64,000 bases of DNA from Litoribacter populi (lineage in GTDB: Bacteria; Bacteroidota; Bacteroidia; Cytophagales; Cyclobacteriaceae). The first letter of the stretch is position 1. Every line of letters begins with the position of its first letter. The notes beneath the pieces were generated by a model, which did not search any database, was not told the DNA's origin, and was given only the letters and a program-made list of their open reading frames with translations. The translations under genes were made by a program, and so were the position numbers. This document shows positions 45,301 through 52,534 of this stretch, piece by piece. Location of the stretch: contig NZ_VMKN01000001.1 in the NCBI RefSeq assembly GCF_007483685.1, positions 2,282,393 through 2,346,392 on the forward strand, in the 5' to 3' direction.

Positions 45301-45764
45301 TCAACCTGGATATATTCTTCACATACGATATGGGTAGAGAATTCTATAACCAGGCAAACGTAGGCTGGTATAGAAACGGGTTCAACATCAGAAATTCATT
45401 GGCGAGAGTTTATGAAGACAGATGGCAGGAGCCTGGACAAGTCACTGCACACCCGAGACCAATGCAAGGTGGCGCTGAAGTAAACGGTGATAGCTACATC
45501 AGAAGATCAAGCAGATTCTTGGAAGATGCTTCATTCATCAGACTTAAGCAAGTTACACTTGGCTACGATATCAGCCCACAATTCTTGGGAAGATTCGGAT
45601 TGACCAATGCTAGAGTTTATGCCCAAGCGATGAACCTATTGACGTGGACAGAATGGACGGGATATGATCCTGAGTTTTATTCTGATGGTAGCAATTTCAC
45701 AAACAACCAAGGTGTGGTGCCACAGACTAGAAGCTATACTTTTGGTGTTCAGTTAGGATTTTAA
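42363..45764 (+). CDS. SusC/RagA-family TonB-dependent outer-membrane receptor with STN domain
   Basis: 1133 aa. Signal peptide (about 20-40, ending AESYSQ); STN/secretin-N signalling domain (about 45-115); carboxypeptidase-regulatory domain (about 140-215, 'ITGVVTDENGEPMPGVSI'); TonB-type box VVITGYGVQ; plug (about 235-350); and a long barrel to the C-terminal LGF. The STN domain shows it is a signal-transducing receptor that should contact the FecR upstream. A SusD gene follows 11 bases later, so the two make the usual pedal-bin importer for a large or oligomeric nutrient. Confidence 0.95.
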   Translation: MKKIYSKPYPTGMGYKVFLCMKLTFLFIFVGIFGVAAESYSQNNRISLQIQDGSLFELFEKIEENSDFLVLYKEAVIQKNQGKKINLSAENRDVEDILQEVLNERSLTYKISGRQIAILEASPIVTASNPSQKPKSQAIDQDQTITGVVTDENGEPMPGVSIMVRRTTTGTSTGIDGDFTLDVPDNATLVIRFMGYRTEEVRVGNQTEFNISLTPDVSDLSEVVITGYGVQEKRAITGSMVQVSGAEIENMPVQSFDKALQGRAAGVLVQSSSGVPGGQVNINIRGQGSITAGNQPLYIVDGVQINAESQNTNRTENNPLSFLNPNDIESMEILKDAAAASIYGAQAANGVVLITTKKGKAGKTRFNLNYYKGVTEPMPKVDMMNSQQYLNSRMEAMANRYPGRTQETIRRGVLNESRLSPDLTDAQIAGLPTYDWQDVGFKTGVVDNIELSASGGDDRTNFIMSGSYNTHEGNVVGIDFERATARLGVTHKANERLTLDMNMNLSSIVQNGNDGVGTTGLFAAPQFASPMIIPTEPFYLDDGSWNAPLGGLPGTLRYNPVQTAELNTAQTRSRSAIGNFSLNYKILDNLTFKSFYGIDFRLMSSEFYIDPRTEGGYGRQGFLQVENMQNTNFITNQTLNYNTTFDGGHSLSVLFGVEYRSDIREREGSTAEGFPTHQFRKMSSASTPLTAFGTWTGFRRFGVFTQANYDFRKKFFVSGTMRYDGSSRFGANNKFGFFPAISAGWDMSQEGFLQDNNWLDQLKVRAGYGETGNDQVGNFAARGLYGGAGNYGGNPGIQPSGVANVDLGWERNVSSNIGVDYSFFERRLYGAIDVFHRTSSNLLLNQPLPWIGGYGNISSNIGEVVNQGVEIEIASDIVRRQDFLWKSAFNITFLDNKVTQLLDDQDVLPGNQSIRVGHPLRTNFEAQYAGVNSATGRPMWYDAQGDITYNPLNPSDYAVFGNELSSYFGGWSNNFTYKGFNLDIFFTYDMGREFYNQANVGWYRNGFNIRNSLARVYEDRWQEPGQVTAHPRPMQGGAEVNGDSYIRRSSRFLEDASFIRLKQVTLGYDISPQFLGRFGLTNARVYAQAMNLLTWTEWTGYDPEFYSDGSNFTNNQGVVPQTRSYTFGVQLGF

Positions 45765-45775
45765 TTAATGACATT

Positions 45776-47185
45776 ATGAGAAAAATCATATATATATTTA
45801 GTTCGGCTTTACTACTATTCGCTACCTCCTGCGAGGAGCTCATAGAAGTAAACCCCAAACAATCCATCGATGCCACAGAGGCATTGACAAGCCCTGAGGC
45901 AATTGAAGCGGCCAGTAATTCGGTATACTCTCGTCTTAGGCTGGTAAGTCAATATGGAAGGGACATGATTGCAGTTCCAGAGGTGCTTTCGGATAATTCC
46001 ATACCAGCAGGAACAGGCATTCGTCTAGTTGGTCAAGCCAACAATCAGGCAGGAGCACATTTGTCCAATTGGCAATCGGCTTATTATGCGATAAACGAGG
46101 CAAACCTCATCCTTAGAGCACTCAATGAAGTCGAGGTGAATCCCGATTTTAGAAACAGGATAGAAGGTCAAATGCGTTTTCTTATTTCCCTTTACTATCA
46201 TGATCTCATGAGATCATATGCTTATGACCCAACTGCAATAGTGGAAGCTTCAAATAGAGGAGGTGTTCCATTAATGACTCAAGGAGTAAGAGGAACAAAT
46301 GAGATAGAGTTGGAAGCCAGAGCTCCAATCAGTGAAGTGTACGATTACATATACACTAACCTAGAGGCTGCTCAAAATTTACTTGGAGATACTCCAAATT
46401 CAAGAGCTCCTCACTATGCTACTTCTGGAGCTGCTTCGGCATTATTTACTAGGGTAGCACTATACAACGGCGATTATGATAGAGTGATTGCGGAAGCCGA
46501 AAATGCCTTGTCCTCAGGGGTTGGCAGCTTTCAGCCAAATGACAATTACATTAGCGCTTGGAGGCAAGAAGTTCATCCTGAATCCATGTTTGAAGTGGTT
46601 TTTATGACGAATGAAAACATTGGACAAAATGAGTCTTTAAGAGCTACTTTCACAACAAGGTTTAATGAAACTGCCACTACGGCAACTTCTCAAGGTCTAG
46701 CTGTACTTAGTGAGGATCTTTTAGCGCAGTATGACGAAGGAGATGTGAGAAGGGAGTTAGTATGGATGGGGTTAGGTGACAACAGCGACAAGTACGAAAT
46801 CACGAAGTTCTTCAGCCGAGGAGGTATCAACAACCTTGACAATGTACCGGTCATCAGAATCTCAGAGGTTTATTTAAATAGAGCTGAAGCTTATGCTATG
46901 CTTGGTTTAGATGCTGAGGCAAATGCCGACCTGAACACAATCAGAACCAGAGCTGGGCTCGATGATGTGGAGCTTCTAGGCGAGGAACTTTTTGAGGAAA
47001 TCCTTCGACAGAGAAGAGTGGAGCTAGCCTTTGAAGGTCACAGGTCTTTTGACTTGAAGCGTCATGGAAGGGATATTGTAAAAGAGTCTGGCACGATTCC
47101 ATTTGAGGACTTTAGAACTTTAGCCAGAATTCCTATCCGTGAGGTAGACATCAATCCTAACTTAGAACAGAATCCAGGTTATTAA
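45776..47185 (+). CDS. SusD/RagB-family nutrient-binding lipoprotein
   Basis: 469 aa. Lipobox ATSC (Cys19) ends the signal peptide, so it is a lipoprotein expected on the cell surface as the lid of the SusC receptor. SusD features: N-terminal 'EAIEAASNSVYSRLR' helix, TPR-like helices, a C-terminal 'RISEVYLNRAEAYAMLG' and 'ILRQRRVELAFEGHRSFDLKR' block that is diagnostic. Ligand not predictable from sequence; the neighbours suggest D-amino-acid-containing compounds (inference). Confidence 0.95.
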   Translation: MRKIIYIFSSALLLFATSCEELIEVNPKQSIDATEALTSPEAIEAASNSVYSRLRLVSQYGRDMIAVPEVLSDNSIPAGTGIRLVGQANNQAGAHLSNWQSAYYAINEANLILRALNEVEVNPDFRNRIEGQMRFLISLYYHDLMRSYAYDPTAIVEASNRGGVPLMTQGVRGTNEIELEARAPISEVYDYIYTNLEAAQNLLGDTPNSRAPHYATSGAASALFTRVALYNGDYDRVIAEAENALSSGVGSFQPNDNYISAWRQEVHPESMFEVVFMTNENIGQNESLRATFTTRFNETATTATSQGLAVLSEDLLAQYDEGDVRRELVWMGLGDNSDKYEITKFFSRGGINNLDNVPVIRISEVYLNRAEAYAMLGLDAEANADLNTIRTRAGLDDVELLGEELFEEILRQRRVELAFEGHRSFDLKRHGRDIVKESGTIPFEDFRTLARIPIREVDINPNLEQNPGY

Positions 47186-47197
47186 ATGAAACTGAAC

Positions 47198-47659
47198 ATG
47201 AAAAGACATATATTATTGGTGTTGGTGGGGTTAATGACCCTAACTACATCCTGCTTTGAAAATTATGAAGAGAGGTATCTTTTCACTGATCTGAGGATTG
47301 AATTTCAAGAAGCAGTAGTGCGAAACAATGCGCCTGGAAGAGATTATCCCTTGTTGCCTACTCAGGCATTGGGGGACGCCGGTTACCAGGTCAATTTATT
47401 CGGCGGTCAGCTTGATTCTCCAGTGAACCTTCAATTTAGGGTAGCTCAAGAGGCTTCAAATGCAGTAGAAGGAACTCATTATACTTTGCCTAATGACGAT
47501 TACTTTGAAATTGAGGCGAATAGCAGCTTTGGAGAAGTAGTGGTGGAAAGGCTTGAATTTGAAGAAGATGATCAAATTGTTCTGGTCTTGGAGCTAGTAG
47601 GTAACGAACAAGTAGAAGCCAGCAATAACCATAAGCGAATTGGTGTAGTGTTAAATTAA
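47198..47659 (+). CDS. DUF4843-like lipoprotein of SusCD locus
   Basis: About 153 aa from MKRHILLV, with lipobox TTSC; an ATG at 47186 starts 4 codons earlier and is equally possible. The body is a beta-sandwich-like domain (FRVAQEASNAVEGTHYTL…, FEEDDQIVLVLELVG) resembling DUF4843/DUF1735-type surface lipoproteins that accompany SusC/SusD pairs. Directly follows the SusD stop, so co-translated. Probably surface-exposed and ligand-binding; no enzyme motif. DUF name is tentative. Confidence 0.7.
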   Translation: MKRHILLVLVGLMTLTTSCFENYEERYLFTDLRIEFQEAVVRNNAPGRDYPLLPTQALGDAGYQVNLFGGQLDSPVNLQFRVAQEASNAVEGTHYTLPNDDYFEIEANSSFGEVVVERLEFEEDDQIVLVLELVGNEQVEASNNHKRIGVVLN

Positions 47660-47666
47660 CAATTCA

Positions 47667-47696
47667 GCCCCTGGCCGTAAAGGACCGGTCGGGGGC
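47667..47696 (+). terminator. GC-rich hairpin after SusCD lipoprotein (attenuator or processing site?)
   Basis: GCCCC…GGGGC with inner GGCC/GGTC pairs forms a GC-rich hairpin, with no T tract. It could partially stop transcription before the enzyme genes, or protect the SusCD message. A gatgaccgaagt-type repeat string lies beyond it (47757-47790). Confidence 0.45.
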
Positions 47697-47878
47697 ACTT
47701 ATACTAATATGATTATCCACAATAATGTCAGTAACCATTAAATTCCTTGATTAAGCAGCCGGAAGTCAGAAGACCGATGACCGAAGTGGCCACGGATCTT
47801 GTTTTAAGCCATCTATCCATTAGTACATGGGAGCTTTTGCCCATAAAGCGGATATACATAAATGTTAATTCCTCAAGC

Positions 47879-48907
47879 ATGAAAAAGATTATCGCCATAT
47901 ATATATTAATGTTGTTTGCGGGTAATTTGAAAGGACAAATTCTTAATCCATATTCTGAAAATAACCGCTTTACCCCTGAGCAGGTAAATAAAATAAATGA
48001 AAGAGCTGGGAAAATGGAAAGAATCCACAGCCTTTTAATATTGAAAAATGACTCCGTGATTTTTGAGGAGTATTACAACAACTTTGATCCAAATGATTTT
48101 AGCAATATTAAATCAGGGTCAAAAAGTGTTTTGAACTTATTGATTGGATTGGCCATCGAAAATGGTTATATCAAATCAATTGACCAACCGATAATAGATT
48201 TTTTACCCCAATTGTATCATCAGAGTATCGATCCCGCTAAGAAAGAAATTACAATCCGCCACTTGATGTTGATGCAAAGCGGACTTAAACCAACTAGCCT
48301 GAGCAATTACGCCCCCTGGGTAGCGAGTGAAGACTGGTTACAGTTTGCCTTGGATCAAGAACTGGAAGCTGATCCAGGTACACACTATGGTTATAGCACA
48401 GGTGATACCCACCTTTTGGCGGCTGCATTAACCCATGCGGTAGGTACGTCTGCACATGACTTTGCCATAAAGTATTTATATGAGCCTATGGATATTCAGC
48501 CAGGGGAGTGGAGTGAAGATCCAAATGGATACAACGAAGGAGGAAACAACATTCATCTAAAACCCATAGATTTTGCGAAAATTGGCGTTATGGTCAAAAA
48601 TGATGGGATGTATGATGGGAGACAAATTATTTCCAAGGATTGGATTGAAAAAAGCATTTCCCATCAAGTTGAACCGCAAGGGATTTCAAGACCATTTGAA
48701 ATCCTCGGATATGGTTATCTTTGGTGGTTAATTGAAGCAGCTGGGTATCCTACTTATTGTGCTATTGGTTTTGGAGGTCAATACATGATGACGATTCCTG
48801 ATCTGGACATGATTGTAGTACTAACTTCCAAACCAAAAGGCAGTGCTCCCAGCGAGCATTTCCGCTCAATTGCCGATTTGATTGAAAATTATATCATTAA
48901 ACCCTGA
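47879..48907 (+). CDS. Exported serine hydrolase, beta-lactamase/D-aminopeptidase fold
   Basis: About 342 aa from MKKIIAIYIL; the frame opens 44 codons earlier, but that part includes repeat-like sequence, so I choose 47879. Signal peptide (about 1-19). Serine-active-site motif SGSK (SxxK, Ser79-Lys82) and second motif YGYST (YxS type) are present; a third motif like HxG is replaced by GFGGQ. Family members are esterases, beta-lactamase-like enzymes and D-aminopeptidases/D-Ala carboxypeptidases. With a racemase and a D-aminoacylase directly downstream, a D-peptide hydrolase role fits; this is inference. Confidence 0.85.
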   Translation: MKKIIAIYILMLFAGNLKGQILNPYSENNRFTPEQVNKINERAGKMERIHSLLILKNDSVIFEEYYNNFDPNDFSNIKSGSKSVLNLLIGLAIENGYIKSIDQPIIDFLPQLYHQSIDPAKKEITIRHLMLMQSGLKPTSLSNYAPWVASEDWLQFALDQELEADPGTHYGYSTGDTHLLAAALTHAVGTSAHDFAIKYLYEPMDIQPGEWSEDPNGYNEGGNNIHLKPIDFAKIGVMVKNDGMYDGRQIISKDWIEKSISHQVEPQGISRPFEILGYGYLWWLIEAAGYPTYCAIGFGGQYMMTIPDLDMIVVLTSKPKGSAPSEHFRSIADLIENYIIKP

Positions 48908-48915
48908 GTGGCCTC

Positions 48916-50460
48916 ATGATCAAAAATAAAAAACATAATTTAGTGCTACTTGGCATTGCAGCAGCACTAGCATTTCAAGGTTGTCAACAACAGGAGACAA
49001 TTAGAGAAGGTTCTGAACTTACCCCTATAGAAAAGGCAATTTTTGAAGAGGAAGACAGCTTCTTCCATATTGATTTTGAGAATTATCCTCACCGCGACAA
49101 GAGTTTGCCCATTGGAGTATTTGACTCTGGCACTGGGGGGCTTACCATTTTGAATTCACTTTTGGATTTTGATGAACATGACAATTTAAGCCGGAAAGTA
49201 GGAGCAGATGAGGTTCCAGATTTTTCTAACGAGAAATTCATCTATCTGGCCGATCAAGCTAATATGCCTTACGGTAATTATTACGCGGAAAACAAAACTG
49301 ATTTATTGATCGAGCATATCCTCAAAGATGCCCAATTTTTACTTTCTGATAAATACTACCCAAATCAGTATGCTGAAAATTACAGTACAGACAAACAACA
49401 GGTAAAGGCCATGGTAATTGCCTGCAATACCGCTACTGCGTATGGCAAGGAAAACATAGAGGCATTCATTCAAAAATCCGGACTACCCTTAAAAATTATT
49501 GGGGTAATAGACGCTGGGGCAAAAGGAGCCCTAAGTCATTTTGAGGAGGATGAAGATGGTTCTATTGCTGTTTTTGCTACAGTCGGTACTATTGCTTCCA
49601 AAGGTTATGAAAATACCATACTAAAGAAAATGGAAGAAATGGGGTATAAGGGTAATATCCAGGTTTACAATCAAGGTGGACATGGAATTGCCGAGGCAGT
49701 CGATGAGGAGCCGGACTATATCAATAGAGACTTAGAAAGGCCAAGGGGCGATTATAGAGGACCTTCTTTGGACCATGATGAGTTTAAAATTGACCAAACC
49801 TTAATGGATGTCTATAACTTTGATTTTGACCATAACAAAATGCTATGCGATGCCCAAAGTGGTGGTGACTGTGAGGTTTTACAAATCAACAGCTCGGACA
49901 ACTATGTTCGTTACCACCTAGTATCGATGATGGAGAAAATCAGAAAAGCTGAGGATCCCAAACCTTTAAAAGTGGTGATGTTAGGTTGTACACATTATCC
50001 ATATTTGACCCAAGAGATCGAGGAAGTGCTTAACGAATTGCGGGAATATCAGCAGAATGGTGAATATGTATACCGAGAATTCATGGCTGAAAACATTGCC
50101 ATTGTGGATCCAGCTATAAATGTGGCAGAGGAGCTTTATGCCTTCTTGGATGAGCAAGATCTTTTCAATTTGGATGGGAACATGGAAGAAAGTGAGTTTT
50201 ACATCAGTGTTCCCAATATTGACAATCCAAATGTCAAAGTGGATGAAAAGGGGCGTTTTCCTTATGATTTCAAGTATGGCCGAAATGCCGGAGAGGTTCA
50301 GCAATACGTGAAAAGGGTTCCTTTTAATAATTCAAACATCCCCGATGAAACCTTGGAAAGGTTGAAAAAATCCGTCCCTACCACCTATCAAATCATTTCA
50401 GAGTTCAACAGCAGCAGTGAAAAAACTTCCAGTTTAGCTAGAGAGGAAAGGATACAATGA
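48916..50460 (+). CDS. Lipoprotein Asp/Glu racemase-like enzyme with large insertion
   Basis: 514 aa, about twice the size of normal glutamate racemase (about 265). An N-terminal signal segment with a Cys at residue 23 (AFQGC) suggests a lipoprotein exported from the cytosol. The racemase core is clear: FDSGTGGLT (Asp70 region), YLADQANMPYG, first catalytic Cys170 in IACNTATA, and second Cys358 in MLGCTHYPYL. Between about residues 270 and 345 lies an insertion absent from MurI. MurI is cytosolic and makes D-Glu for the wall; an exported version suggests catabolic or envelope racemisation. It overlaps the D-aminoacylase start by 4 bases (ATGA). Confidence 0.82.
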   Translation: MIKNKKHNLVLLGIAAALAFQGCQQQETIREGSELTPIEKAIFEEEDSFFHIDFENYPHRDKSLPIGVFDSGTGGLTILNSLLDFDEHDNLSRKVGADEVPDFSNEKFIYLADQANMPYGNYYAENKTDLLIEHILKDAQFLLSDKYYPNQYAENYSTDKQQVKAMVIACNTATAYGKENIEAFIQKSGLPLKIIGVIDAGAKGALSHFEEDEDGSIAVFATVGTIASKGYENTILKKMEEMGYKGNIQVYNQGGHGIAEAVDEEPDYINRDLERPRGDYRGPSLDHDEFKIDQTLMDVYNFDFDHNKMLCDAQSGGDCEVLQINSSDNYVRYHLVSMMEKIRKAEDPKPLKVVMLGCTHYPYLTQEIEEVLNELREYQQNGEYVYREFMAENIAIVDPAINVAEELYAFLDEQDLFNLDGNMEESEFYISVPNIDNPNVKVDEKGRFPYDFKYGRNAGEVQQYVKRVPFNNSNIPDETLERLKKSVPTTYQIISEFNSSSEKTSSLAREERIQ

Positions 50461-52010
50461 ATAAGTTATTTAGAGCCACGTTAGTAGCAATGGCAGTTGC
50501 TTTCGCAAGTGACCTTGCTGCTCAGGAAATTGATATTTTGATTAAAGGAGCTACAGTCTATGATGGTTCCGGAGAGACAAGCGAGGTAAAGAATGTTGGT
50601 ATAAAAGGGGATAGGATAGTATTCGTAGGAGAACAAACCAATGGAATCACAGCTCAAAGAGAAATTGATGCTGAAGGAATGGTGTTAGCTCCTGGGTTTA
50701 TAGATCCCCACACCCATGTGGAAGGTGATCTGAGCCATCCTGAAAGAAAAAGCAACCTGGCCTATCTTATGCAGGGAGTCACGACTGTTATCGGAGGGAA
50801 TGATGGAAGTGGACCATTTCCAATCGGTGAAAAACTTGATGAATGGGAGCAAAATGGAATAGGAACCAATGCTGGGCTATTTGTAGGCCATGGTACCGTT
50901 AGGCGTCAAGTGTTAGGTAATAACGATATCGCTCCCAACGACGCCCAACTCGAGGAAATGAAAGCTTTGGTGGAAAAAGGTATGGGTGATGGCGCCATTG
51001 GGCTTTCTACCGGCTTATTCTATAGCCCAGGAAGCTTTGCCAATAAAGACGAAGTGGTAGCATTAGCCAAAGTCGCCAATAATTTTGGAGGCATCTATGA
51101 TACCCATATGCGGGATGAAAGCAGTTATTCCATCGGCTTGTTAAACTCAATAGAGGAGACTTTGGAAATAGGAAGGGAAAGTGGGATTCCGATCCATTTT
51201 TCCCATCTGAAAGCCTTAGGTGCTGATGTGTGGGGGATGAGCGATCAGGTAATTGAAAAAATCGAGGCTGCCCAATCTTCAGGATTAAAAGTAACTGCCA
51301 ATCAATACCCATATGAAGCAAGTAGAACCAGTTTAATCGCTGCTGTAGTCCCCCGTTGGGCCGAGGATGGTGGGTATAAAGCTTTGTTGGAAAGGATCAA
51401 TGACTCTAGCTTAATTGACACGCTTGCCGAAGGCATGACCGAAAACATAAGGAGGAGAGGCGGACCATCTTCTCTTATTCTTAGCGATGCGAAATATCCT
51501 GAAATAGACGGAAAGTCATTGGAGAGAATGGCCGAGGAGTGGGAATTGGAACCTTGGGAAGCTACATTTAAGATTCTAAAGGAATCTTCTGCGGTACGCG
51601 TAGTTTCATTTAACATGCAAGAAGAAGATATCATCAATTTCATGAAGCAACCCTGGATGATGACAGGTTCGGACGGCGTGGTAGCCCACCCAAGAAAGTA
51701 TGGTTCATTTACCAAAAAGCTGGTAGAATACAGTTTGGAAAAGAATGTCATTCCTTTGGAGTTTGCTATTCATAGCTCCTCAGGACTAACAGCTGAAACT
51801 TTAGGCTTAAAGGAGCGGGGATTTGTCAGAGAGGGTTATTATGCTGATTTGATATTGTTCAAAATTGATGAACTGGAAAATAATGCAGACTACGATAATC
51901 CAAGTGCCTTTTCAGGAGGCATGCGATATGTCTTAGTAAATGGGGAATTTGCCATTGATGAAGGAGAGTATTCGGGCAAGTTGGCTGGCAGAGCCATCAT
52001 ACGAAAATAA
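50457..52010 (+). CDS. Exported N-acyl-D-amino-acid deacylase (amidohydrolase)
   Basis: 517 aa. Signal peptide (about 1-22, ending DLAAQ). Amidohydrolase-superfamily barrel with zinc motif HTHVEGD (HxH), downstream His in THMRDES and FSHLKA, and the catalytic-Asp motif GSDG, all arranged as in D-aminoacylases (N-acyl-D-amino-acid deacylases/dihydroorotase-like). It would release D-amino acids from N-acylated forms. Start overlaps the racemase stop by 4 bases, so the two are coupled, and both appear exported. Last gene of the locus, followed by a terminator. Confidence 0.88.
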   Translation: MNKLFRATLVAMAVAFASDLAAQEIDILIKGATVYDGSGETSEVKNVGIKGDRIVFVGEQTNGITAQREIDAEGMVLAPGFIDPHTHVEGDLSHPERKSNLAYLMQGVTTVIGGNDGSGPFPIGEKLDEWEQNGIGTNAGLFVGHGTVRRQVLGNNDIAPNDAQLEEMKALVEKGMGDGAIGLSTGLFYSPGSFANKDEVVALAKVANNFGGIYDTHMRDESSYSIGLLNSIEETLEIGRESGIPIHFSHLKALGADVWGMSDQVIEKIEAAQSSGLKVTANQYPYEASRTSLIAAVVPRWAEDGGYKALLERINDSSLIDTLAEGMTENIRRRGGPSSLILSDAKYPEIDGKSLERMAEEWELEPWEATFKILKESSAVRVVSFNMQEEDIINFMKQPWMMTGSDGVVAHPRKYGSFTKKLVEYSLEKNVIPLEFAIHSSSGLTAETLGLKERGFVREGYYADLILFKIDELENNADYDNPSAFSGGMRYVLVNGEFAIDEGEYSGKLAGRAIIRK

Positions 52011-52016
52011 AATATG

Positions 52017-52041
52017 GCGGGTTTATGACCCGCTTTTTTTT
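52017..52041 (+). terminator. Rho-independent terminator of the Sus-like locus
   Basis: GCGGGT / ACCCGC (6 bp, 5-nt loop) followed by eight T residues, just past the stop of the deacylase gene. It marks the end of the operon. Confidence 0.9.
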
Positions 52042-52098
52042 ATTTCAATTGTGCCAATAAATGGTTATTTTTATAAGAACTTTTAACCCTTTGAAATT

Positions 52099-52476
52099 AT
52101 GAAATCTGTAACTGTAGGCTGGTTTGAAATCCCTGTCCATAACATGGAAAGAGCCATGAAATTTTACGAGGAGGTATTTGACTGTGAGCTTTCACGCAAC
52201 AAAATGGGGGATCTGGATATGGCTTGGTTTCCTTGGGACGAGAATGGAAAAGGCGCTGGTGGAAGCTTGGTAAAGCATGTTGAATATTATGAGCCTAGCG
52301 ATCAAGGAAGCCTAATTTATTTCAGTTCCGAAGATGTAAGTATGGAATTGGGACGAGTGGAAGAGGCTGGTGGTAAAGTACTCACCCAAAAGGAAGAAAT
52401 TGCGCCTGATATCGGATTTATGGGAATCTTTCAGGACACAGAAGGCAATAAAATTGCTGTCCATTCCAGACAATAA
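52099..52476 (+). CDS. VOC family protein (glyoxalase/bleomycin-resistance fold)
   Basis: 125 aa with the paired beta-alpha-beta modules of the vicinal-oxygen-chelate family: 'GWFEIPVHNMERAMKFYEEVF' start and 'GFMGIFQDTEGNKIAVHS' end, the latter the typical metal-site Glu/Asp strand. Family members are glyoxalases, dioxygenases and resistance proteins; substrate not determinable. Cytoplasmic, monocistronic, with terminators on both sides. Confidence 0.85.
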   Translation: MKSVTVGWFEIPVHNMERAMKFYEEVFDCELSRNKMGDLDMAWFPWDENGKGAGGSLVKHVEYYEPSDQGSLIYFSSEDVSMELGRVEEAGGKVLTQKEEIAPDIGFMGIFQDTEGNKIAVHSRQ

Positions 52477-52498
52477 TTAAATCTTTCCGGCTATTGGA

Positions 52499-52534
52499 GG
52501 AAAGAGCGTTCGGAAATCAGGACGCTCTTTTTTC
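52499..52534 (+). terminator. Rho-independent terminator after the VOC gene
   Basis: AAAGAGCGT (52501-52509) pairs with ACGCTCTTT (52522-52530), then TTTC. The right arm overlaps the last codons of the convergent voltage-sensor-like gene, so the stem could serve both strands. Confidence 0.8.

Noticed and set aside
47747-47878. 44-codon N-terminal extension of the serine hydrolase
   Set aside because: It contains repeat-like DNA (gatgaccgaagt string) and would place a signal peptide inside the protein.
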